Shown here piece by piece: positions 1 to 5,214 of a stretch of DNA of 6,390 nt. Position 1 is the first letter of the stretch. The number at the start of each line of letters is the position of its first letter. Source of the DNA: Vulcanimicrobiota bacterium (GTDB lineage Bacteria > Eremiobacterota > Eremiobacteria > Baltobacterales > Baltobacteraceae); the NCBI GenBank assembly GCA_030042755.1, contig JASHZC010000249.1, positions 1 to 6,390 of the forward strand. The letters run 5' to 3'. A program made the translations under genes and the position numbers. The notes beneath the pieces are model-generated. The model was not told where the DNA came from. It was given only the letters and a program-made list of their open reading frames with translations, and searched no databases.

Positions 1-1205
1 TGGCGAACGACGGCGTGCGCACTGCCCCCGACGTCATCGTGAGCGTACCGTTACCGGGCGGCGCTGCATACCGCATGGGGTCGTTGGAGATCGACGGGCG
101 GCCCGCCGACGACGATGCTGCGGAGCGCCTCTTCGGCAAGGGCTTGGGAATCGGTTCGATCGATGCACGCAGCCGAGCCACGATTCTTTGGAAAGTCGGC
201 GTGCGCATGGGCACGCGACCGCTCCTCGTCATTCCGATCGTGCGTGCTCGCGAGTCGACCATCGTCGGCGGCAGCCCACTTTGCGTCGAGCGCAAAGGCA
301 CGATGACCGCATTCGCCAGCGAATTGCAAATCGCGGATCGCGCGCTGTTCGAACCGAAACCGCTGATTCCGGTTGACATTCCCGCAAACGAACTCCCGAT
401 CTACGAGCTCGACGCGGAAGAAGAGCTCATCTACGAAGCTGCCGACGCCGCGCTTTCGAGCGCGGTGCCGCCGCCCACCGAGGAGCCTCCCGAGCCCGAA
501 CCGGAACCGGTTCTACCCGACCCCGAACCGGTCGTGGCGACCGCACCGGTGCGCGAAGCGGTCATCCTTTACGGCGGACTCGATCGCGCGACGCTGGCCT
601 TCTTCGAACGCGTCTTCAACGGATCGAGGGTGCCGACGATTCTGCAGCATTGCATCTTTTCGAGCGCCCTCGCATGCACGCTCGACGCCGACGGCAACGA
701 CCTCGTCGATCTCAAGAAGCATTTGGGTGCGCAGTCGCAGATTCTGCATCGCGTAACCCTGCACGAGAAACTCGGGAAACGAGAACCGATCGGCGAGTAT
801 GCCGGGACGCTCTCAGCCAGGATCGATGAGATCGCTCCTTTACCGGTGCGCGCGGGTCCGCACTCGGACCTCGAACGCCTTGCGTTCACCACGGAGCTCC
901 ACGAGCCGGCGCTCGCCGTCGTTCGCAAGATCGCCGAAGAACGCGATCGCTGGGACTTTGTCAAGGCGCGGCAACTTACGCTTGCGATACAGGCGCAACG
1001 CGTCGTGCTCGATGACGACTCGCGGGCAGCGTCGATCGATAACGCGTTACGTTCGTACGCGCAGCACTCGATGACCGTGCTGCAAAAGCTTTTCGTTCGT
1101 TTGCGCATCGACAAAACGACCGGGGTGCTCTTCCAAAACGATCCCGCACTCGACTCGGCCGCGCGCAACCTGCTTGCAACGTGCGCGATCGCGCTGCCCT
1201 ATTGA
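1..1205 (+). CDS. C-terminal part of a DUF11-repeat-like protein with a Pro/Glu linker and unknown helical C-terminal domain (5' end off window)
   Basis: The frame is open to the left edge (first full codon at base 3). A GTG at base 15 is the first possible start, but it is probably not real. The codons before it read ANDGV and run straight into a pattern typical of DUF11/conserved-repeat beta-sandwiches: N-x-G, then 'APDVIVSVPLPGG', 'GSLEIDG', a 'GLGIG' turn and 'ATILWKVGV' (about bases 3-290). The visible part is therefore probably the last repeat of a longer, likely exported or surface protein. After it come a Pro/Glu-rich linker (about bases 465-535, PEPEPEP-type) and a C-terminal region of about 220 residues, rich in Leu, Ala and charged residues and probably mostly helical, which I do not recognise. 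No membrane segment or sorting signal is seen at the C-terminus, so anchoring is unclear. It is followed directly by a glycosyltransferase gene, suggesting co-transcription. That this is a gene is near certain. The DUF11 assignment is pattern-based inference. Confidence 0.85.
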   Translation, partial: ANDGVRTAPDVIVSVPLPGGAAYRMGSLEIDGRPADDDAAERLFGKGLGIGSIDARSRATILWKVGVRMGTRPLLVIPIVRARESTIVGGSPLCVERKGTMTAFASELQIADRALFEPKPLIPVDIPANELPIYELDAEEELIYEAADAALSSAVPPPTEEPPEPEPEPVLPDPEPVVATAPVREAVILYGGLDRATLAFFERVFNGSRVPTILQHCIFSSALACTLDADGNDLVDLKKHLGAQSQILHRVTLHEKLGKREPIGEYAGTLSARIDEIAPLPVRAGPHSDLERLAFTTELHEPALAVVRKIAEERDRWDFVKARQLTLAIQAQRVVLDDDSRAASIDNALRSYAQHSMTVLQKLFVRLRIDKTTGVLFQNDPALDSAARNLLATCAIALPY

Positions 1206-1969
1206 ACCTGTTCCTCGGCATTCCCAGCGCAGGATCTCCATCCGGGCCCTTCTTGCAAAGCCTCGCTGCGATCGAGCTTCCACCCGCAACGCGTTCGCTC
1301 GAACGTGCGGTCGTCACCGGTAATTTCGTCCCGGCGCAGCGCGATCTAATCCTCGAACGTGCGCTAGAACGAAACGCCGACGTGCTCGTCATGTGCGACG
1401 ACGACATCGTGCTTCCGCGCGACGCATTCGTGCGGCTGTGCGGCACGTTGGACGCCGCGCCGAATGCGGCTCTTGCCGGAGCCCTCTATTACTCGCGTGA
1501 CGGATTCCGGCCGATGGTCGTCGATCGCTGGGACGAGCGCGACACGCGCACTGCGGTGATTCCCGCCTTCGATCGCTCGCCGATTCTCGTGGATGGCGTC
1601 GGATTCGGATGTGTCGCGATGCGAACCGCAGCTCTCCGCGATCTGCAGCCGCCGTATTTTTCCGCGCACGTTTTCGTCGAGCGCGCCGCGGGACGAGTGC
1701 GCATCTGCGACGAGGACTATCTCTTCTGCGCGCGGCTACGCCAGGCCGGTTACCGCGTGCTGCTCGATCCTGCCGTTCGCTGCGGCCACTACGACCGCGC
1801 GACGAACGCAACGGTTCCGTCCGTGTGGGAGCCTCCGGAAGTGACGAATCGCGTGCGAATGGCGGCGCTCGTCGGCGGCCGGCCCGTACTGATCGATGCG
1901 GCCGAAGGTCACGCGCCGTCCGCAGAGACGCACGTCCCTGCGAACGTGGAGTATATCGTCGTTCCCTAG
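1181..1969 (+). CDS. Glycosyltransferase, GT-A fold, family 2-like
   Basis: Predicted to transfer a sugar from a nucleotide-sugar donor to an unidentified acceptor in the cytoplasm. The features are those of a GT-A enzyme. The N-terminal strand reads 'NLFLGIPSAG'. A metal/nucleotide-binding 'MCDDDIVLP' has the acidic triad at residues 73-75. The acceptor-side loop is 'VDGVGFGCVAMR' (138-148), and 'CDEDYLFCARLRQAGY' (176-191) carries the usual catalytic-base acidic pair, followed by His203. At 262 aa it is a compact single domain without membrane helices. The start is uncertain. GTG at 1181 overlaps the preceding gene by 25 bases, whereas TTG at 1202 sits in ATTGA, overlapping that gene's stop, and would give 255 aa beginning directly at the first beta strand. 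Neither has a clear Shine-Dalgarno sequence, so translational coupling to the upstream gene is likely. The acceptor may be the upstream surface-like protein, or flagellin, since a filament-cap operon converges on it. Both are guesses from position. Confidence 0.9.
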   Translation: MRDRAALLNLFLGIPSAGSPSGPFLQSLAAIELPPATRSLERAVVTGNFVPAQRDLILERALERNADVLVMCDDDIVLPRDAFVRLCGTLDAAPNAALAGALYYSRDGFRPMVVDRWDERDTRTAVIPAFDRSPILVDGVGFGCVAMRTAALRDLQPPYFSAHVFVERAAGRVRICDEDYLFCARLRQAGYRVLLDPAVRCGHYDRATNATVPSVWEPPEVTNRVRMAALVGGRPVLIDAAEGHAPSAETHVPANVEYIVVP

Positions 1970-1972
1970 CGT

Positions 1973-2359
1973 CTAGCGGATGTCGCTAAAGAGCTTGGGC
2001 TGATTGCGGTGCTTACCGGCGACCGAACGCGCGTAGGCCTTCCACCTCGCAATGAGCGCAAGCCGTTCGGTCGTTTGACCCTGGCGCTCTCTCAAGCGCT
2101 CGAGATACCACTCGCGATAGGTCAGGATTTTTTGGACGCGTTCGCGGACTTCGCGCTCGAATTCGGGCGTACGCGAATCGGCGGCGGCTTCCCACGCGTT
2201 TGTTAGCGCGTGACGCGCGCGCGCCATGTCCGAAAGTAGACGCTCGCATCCTTTCCAATCGCGCTTCTCGATCATCGGCGGAAGCGGAGCGCACAGGTTT
2301 TCCAGCGTCTCGAGCGCCGAACGGACGTTTTCGATCGACGTTTCAGCCAACGGCGGCAA
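1973..2359 (-). CDS. Small helical protein in the fliT position, candidate FliT/FlgN-like flagellar export chaperone
   Basis: The 128-aa product is highly charged and predicted almost entirely helical (runs such as 'EFEREVRERVQKIL' and 'REWYLERLRERQ'), with no signal peptide or membrane segment. It is the last gene of the flaG-fliD-fliS block. In many flagellated bacteria this slot holds fliT, whose product is an all-helical chaperone of about 100-120 aa that binds the FliD C-terminus in the cytoplasm. Size, fold type and position agree with FliT or the related FlgN, but I see no diagnostic sequence motif, so the function is inferred from context. The start is a TTG at 2359, overlapping the end of fliS by 17 bases. 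Another TTG at 2350 is possible. The frame is closed by a TAA at 2369-2371, and no ATG lies early in it. A GGGAGG about 20 bases upstream is too far away to be a convincing ribosome site, so expression probably depends on coupling to fliS translation. Confidence 0.82.
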   Translation of the reverse strand: MPPLAETSIENVRSALETLENLCAPLPPMIEKRDWKGCERLLSDMARARHALTNAWEAAADSRTPEFEREVRERVQKILTYREWYLERLRERQGQTTERLALIARWKAYARSVAGKHRNQPKLFSDIR

Positions 2360-2792
2360 ACGTCGACGTTACGCCGTCGCCTCCCGACAGACCGGTCTGG
2401 GCGCGGCGCTCGGCCTTGAACTGCGTCACGGCGGTATTCCACGTCGCGCGATAGTCTCGCGCGTATCCAAGCACACGCGACACGCGTTCGGGATCCTTGC
2501 GCATGTTGGCCATGACCAATTCGCGATGCCAGAACCCATAGACGCGTAACAAATTCTGCGAAAGTTCGCCGCCGATCTCCATATCGAGCGAACCCATCAG
2601 TACGGTGCACGCGCGCTGAGCGCGCAGCAACGCTTTATGGATCCCTTCGATGTCACCACGATCGTTCATCAATTTGTCGTGCGCCTGCTGCGCGGCGATA
2701 ATGAGCACGTCGAAGATCTTCACGATGAGATCCTCGGGCGATGCGGTGAGGATCGCCGTCTCGAGATACGTCTGTTCGCTGGGCCGTCGCAC
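2343..2792 (-). CDS. fliS: FliS, flagellin export chaperone
   Basis: FliS binds the disordered C-terminus of flagellin in the cytoplasm, prevents premature polymerisation and delivers it to the flagellar type III export gate. The family signature is clear. The N-terminus has Y9-L followed by 'ILTASPEDLIVKIFD' (residues 14-28), the equivalent of the conserved LTASPEELI-x-x-LYD helix. The central block is 'SLDMEIGGELSQNLLRVY' (68-85), with the invariant LD, GGE and NL-x-x-Y elements. The C-terminal helix runs from 'ANMRKD' (95-100) through W118. At 149 aa it is longer than the usual 120-135, because of a Gly/Ser/Thr-rich tail after about residue 130. It starts with GTG, and TAGTG joins the fliD stop to this start (one shared base). 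An AGGGAG Shine-Dalgarno lies inside the end of fliD. Close coupling to fliD and the following small gene fits a fliD-fliS-fliT operon. Confidence 0.96.
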   Translation of the reverse strand: MRRPSEQTYLETAILTASPEDLIVKIFDVLIIAAQQAHDKLMNDRGDIEGIHKALLRAQRACTVLMGSLDMEIGGELSQNLLRVYGFWHRELVMANMRKDPERVSRVLGYARDYRATWNTAVTQFKAERRAQTGLSGGDGVTSTFAAVG

Positions 2793-4774
2793 TATGAACT
2801 CGAGCTCCCTGAACTACTGCTGCTGCTGGTCGAGAAGCCGAAGTACGCTGCCAGCTCCTGCTGCTCGGATTGCAGAGCAGCGATGGTGCCCTCGTCAGCG
2901 GAGTACTCGGTACGTAGTGTATCGGCATATTGATTCGCGTTATCCGTGATCTGCTGCACTTGCTGCTGTAAATTGTTGATCACGTCGGTATTGCTGTTCT
3001 CATAGTTTTGAATCAACGATACCGCTGGAATCGTACCGACCATTCCCGAGTTCAACTGCGTTGGGCTGCCGGTCACGCTGGTCAGATAGCTGCCGAGTTG
3101 CGTGGTCAGGCTGGTCGCGCCGATGATGAGATTTTTGACCGCATTCGGGTCTGCTTGATACGCCGCCAAGAACGACGAGACGTCGAGCGGCTGCAACTGG
3201 CCGTCGGTGCCATCCATCGTTTGCTCTTGGTACCCGTCGGTACTCGACGACGAAGTCGAATTTGGATTGGTGGCTTGGATCGTCTCGTAACTACTGTCGA
3301 GCGAAACGCCGATCTGCGAAAGCGAATTATACGAGTTCCCCGATCCGAGGAAGCCTCCGACGATGTTCTCGAGTTCCTGTACGATCGTTTGCGCATCGGT
3401 GTTACCGTAGAGCACGCCGCCCGGGATCTGCGACGCTTCTCCGCCGGTTCCCGGTTGCGCGGTTCCTATGACCGGAGGCGCGGTAGCACTGTTGATTTCG
3501 TTAACGGCCGCATTGTAGCTCGAGACGAACGCCTGCATCGCCGAAACGAGCAGCGTCGTATTCTGCGAGACGTTGATCGTAAACGGGGTCGTCGTATCTC
3601 CGGAAATCGTGAGCGTCAAGCCGGAGATCGCGTTCGTCACCGTGTTCGAGCTGTTGTAGACGGTGTTCGTCGTACCATCCGGGTTTTCGATCGTAATCGC
3701 GGACTGCTGTCCGACCGTCGTGCTGGCGCCGCTCGTACTCGTCAATCCCGCCGCAGTCAAGAAATTACTCGTGTCGCTGCTGGATCCGAGGATAATGCTT
3801 TGCGGGCCCGAGTCCTGATTGACGAGTTCGATCTGTCCCGTAACGGAATTGTACGAAGCATTGACGCCGGCGGTGCTGTTATTGATCGCGTTGAGAACGT
3901 CTTGGAGATTCTCGTCGGTCGTCACGTCGATCTTCACGCCGTTGATCGTGAAGAATCCCGCGGTTACTGCTGTGTTGAAACCGGCGTTCGACGAGGTGTC
4001 GAAGGACGCATCGACATTGATGCCACCGACCGTAGCGGTTCCCGTGATCGAGCCGCTGGCCGCGCTGTTCAGCACCTGGGCGTTGCTCAATTGCAGCACG
4101 TTGAGCAAGTTGCCCTGATCGCTCGCACTGCCGATCGAAATCGGCTGATCGGAAGACGTGAATTGCACGACGCCGTTGACGAGCGTTGCCAAGAACTGCG
4201 CGTCGGCACTTGCGTCGACCTGCGTCGTAATGTCGTTCAAAATCTGATCGAGCGACTGCGAATCGACGTTGTAGGAGATTTGCACGCCGTCGACCGTAAT
4301 CTCGCCCTGGCCGTTGTTGCCATTCGTCGCCGTGACTTTCGTGTTGGCGTCGACCAACGGCACGGTGGCATTAATCGATTGGTCGGCGTCGAGGCTGGAA
4401 AGGATCGACGTGTTGGTGGCGGCCTTAACGCTTTCGACCGTGTACAGACCCGGCGTAGCCGTTACACCGGAAATGCCGCTGGCCGTGAGCACGGAAGAGT
4501 CGCCCGACGTTGCCTGATACGTACTGAACAGATCCGGATTCGAAAGGTTCGCGAGCGCATTCTGCACCGAGACGAGCAAGTTGTTGATCTTGATCAGCTC
4601 GGTGTTTGCGTTGTTGAGCGTCGCAATCTGTGCGTTGAGCTGCTGCTCCGGAGCAAGCTGAAGCTGGGTCAGCTTGTCGATGACGGAGTTCCAGTCGATA
4701 CCCGACACGATGCCGGGGAATGAGATCGGCGGAACATTCGTCCCGTAGACGGTGCTGCTGTTGCTGCTTGACAC
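2792..4774 (-). CDS. fliD: FliD, flagellar filament cap protein (hook-associated protein 2)
   Basis: FliD is exported through the flagellar type III apparatus, forms the cap at the filament tip and directs flagellin insertion. Residues about 15-118 match the FliD N-terminal domain: 'ISFPGIVSGIDWNSVIDKL' (the S/G-LDW-type opening), a heptad-rich helix to about residue 78, then 'ATPGLYTVESVKAA'. Two flagellin-IN-type segments follow, at about 156-230 ('ITVDGVQISYN') and 272-345 ('FTINGVKIDVTTDENLQDVL'). The FliD C-terminal domain spans about 355-645, ending in a Gln-rich coiled coil ('NNLQQQVQQITDNANQYAD', then 'LQSEQQELAAYFG'). Low basic content, no cysteine and a single early Trp are typical of exported axial proteins. 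At 660 aa it is longer than enteric FliD (about 470 aa). A Ser/Thr-rich insert lies at about 500-525, and the last 13 residues are almost all serine. The GTG start lies 9 bases after the flaG stop, with only a weak AAAAGG 14 bases upstream, so coupling to flaG is likely. Confidence 0.97.
   Translation of the reverse strand: MSSSNSSTVYGTNVPPISFPGIVSGIDWNSVIDKLTQLQLAPEQQLNAQIATLNNANTELIKINNLLVSVQNALANLSNPDLFSTYQATSGDSSVLTASGISGVTATPGLYTVESVKAATNTSILSSLDADQSINATVPLVDANTKVTATNGNNGQGEITVDGVQISYNVDSQSLDQILNDITTQVDASADAQFLATLVNGVVQFTSSDQPISIGSASDQGNLLNVLQLSNAQVLNSAASGSITGTATVGGINVDASFDTSSNAGFNTAVTAGFFTINGVKIDVTTDENLQDVLNAINNSTAGVNASYNSVTGQIELVNQDSGPQSIILGSSSDTSNFLTAAGLTSTSGASTTVGQQSAITIENPDGTTNTVYNSSNTVTNAISGLTLTISGDTTTPFTINVSQNTTLLVSAMQAFVSSYNAAVNEINSATAPPVIGTAQPGTGGEASQIPGGVLYGNTDAQTIVQELENIVGGFLGSGNSYNSLSQIGVSLDSSYETIQATNPNSTSSSSTDGYQEQTMDGTDGQLQPLDVSSFLAAYQADPNAVKNLIIGATSLTTQLGSYLTSVTGSPTQLNSGMVGTIPAVSLIQNYENSNTDVINNLQQQVQQITDNANQYADTLRTEYSADEGTIAALQSEQQELAAYFGFSTSSSSSSGSSSS
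2805..2810 (-). promoter_or_regulatory. Ribosome binding site of fliS, embedded in the fliD serine tail
   Basis: AGGGAG on the minus strand lies 12 bases upstream of the fliS GTG. It is formed by the GGG and AGC codons of fliD Gly656-Ser657. The single glycine that interrupts the poly-serine C-terminus of FliD thus doubles as the core of the ribosome site for the next gene. The spacing is at the long end of normal. Confidence 0.6.
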
Positions 4775-4783
4775 TATTGTGAG

Positions 4784-5158
4784 CTATACCTTTTGGTCGA
4801 GAGTGACGCCGTCGGTTTGATCGAAAAATTCCGCAAGGCCGATCAGCACTTCCGGTGGGAACTGCGCGACTTCTTCGCCGGTAACTGGGTTGGTAAAAAC
4901 CGTCACGATAACATCGAGCGGACGGATGACTTTGTACGAAATGTCGAGATCTTGCGGCGAGCTCGATGCGCCCGCGCCGACATTGTAGAGTCTTGCGATT
5001 GTGGATGCGAGCGTAGCGCTGCCGCCCGATGGCTGTATACCACCGGTCGGCTGGTCTTCTGAACCGCTCGGAACCGACGATCCTGGGAGCGGCCCGGTCT
5101 GCGCCTGCGCCTCTCCCGCGGCCGCGCCATCCGATGGTGCGACTGACTGAACGTCCAT
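4784..5158 (-). CDS. flaG: FlaG family flagellar protein
   Basis: FlaG is a small protein commonly encoded just before fliD. In several bacteria its loss changes filament length, and it probably acts at the filament or cap. The 124-aa product has a Gly/Ser/Pro/Gln-rich, probably disordered N-terminal half (residues 1-50). The conserved FlaG core lies at about 68-124: 'LDISYKVIRPLDVIVTVF', then 'TGEEVAQFPPEVLIGLAEFF', which corresponds to the family's TGE-x-IRQIPPEE-x-L signature, and a terminal 'GVTLDQKV'. The ATG at 5158 was chosen over a much longer upstream extension of the same frame. It has a strong Shine-Dalgarno (AGAAGGA, 8 bases upstream), and the extension would read through the intergenic region and antisense to the glycosyltransferase gene with Arg-rich shadow composition. 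It is the first gene of the cap block, 53 bases downstream of the glycosyltransferase stop and 9 bases upstream of fliD. Confidence 0.93.
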   Translation of the reverse strand: MDVQSVAPSDGAAAGEAQAQTGPLPGSSVPSGSEDQPTGGIQPSGGSATLASTIARLYNVGAGASSSPQDLDISYKVIRPLDVIVTVFTNPVTGEEVAQFPPEVLIGLAEFFDQTDGVTLDQKV

Positions 5159-5166
5159 GTTAGCAA

Positions 5167-5173
5167 TCCTTCT
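5167..5173 (-). promoter_or_regulatory. Ribosome binding site of flaG
   Basis: AGAAGGA on the minus strand, 8 bases before the ATG at 5158. It is the best Shine-Dalgarno sequence in the window and fixes the flaG start, rejecting the longer open frame upstream. Confidence 0.75.
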
Positions 5174-5186
5174 CCCGCTTCTTCGG

Positions 5187-5214
5187 TTTTCGACTCGGCG
5201 GCGCGCGGATTTTA
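5187..5214 (-). promoter_or_regulatory. Candidate sigma-28 (FliA)-type promoter for the flaG-fliD-fliS block
   Basis: On the minus strand, TAAA (5211-5214, overlapping the TAA stop of the upstream gene) and GTCGAAAA (5187-5194) are separated by 16 bases. The known sigma-28 consensus is TAAA, 15 bases, then GCCGATAA. The -10-like element matches at 6 of 8 positions and the spacing is one base off. Transcription would begin near 5180, leaving a leader of about 20 bases containing the flaG Shine-Dalgarno. Late flagellar genes are commonly under sigma-28. The match is short and imperfect, so this is a candidate only. Confidence 0.3.

Noticed and set aside
569..1168. A 199-codon minus-strand open frame inside the first gene
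   Set aside because: It is Ser/Arg-rich, without motifs, and lies opposite a frame with coherent domain structure that continues past the window edge.
943..1192. Recurrent CGATCG and GCGATCGC palindromes (for example 943-950 and 1185-1192, also 157-162 and 581-586)
   Set aside because: They fall in coding sequence in varied frames of a GC-rich genome rich in Asp/Arg/Ile codons. A genome-wide count against a Markov expectation would be needed before calling an iterated palindrome.
1974..1988. Small inverted repeat TAGCG-GATGT-CGCTA at the convergent junction
   Set aside because: The stem is only five pairs, and no T-run follows it on either strand, so it is not a credible intrinsic terminator.
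3008..4723. A 571-codon open frame on the plus strand opposite fliD
   Set aside because: It is fully antisense to an unambiguous fliD. Its product is very Arg-rich with no recognisable motif, as expected from the complement of a GC-rich gene with strong third-position bias.
4775..4794. ATTGTGAGC resembling half of a lac-type operator before fliD
   Set aside because: It is a single short half-site with no symmetric partner, lying at the junction of two translationally close genes, so chance is the better explanation.
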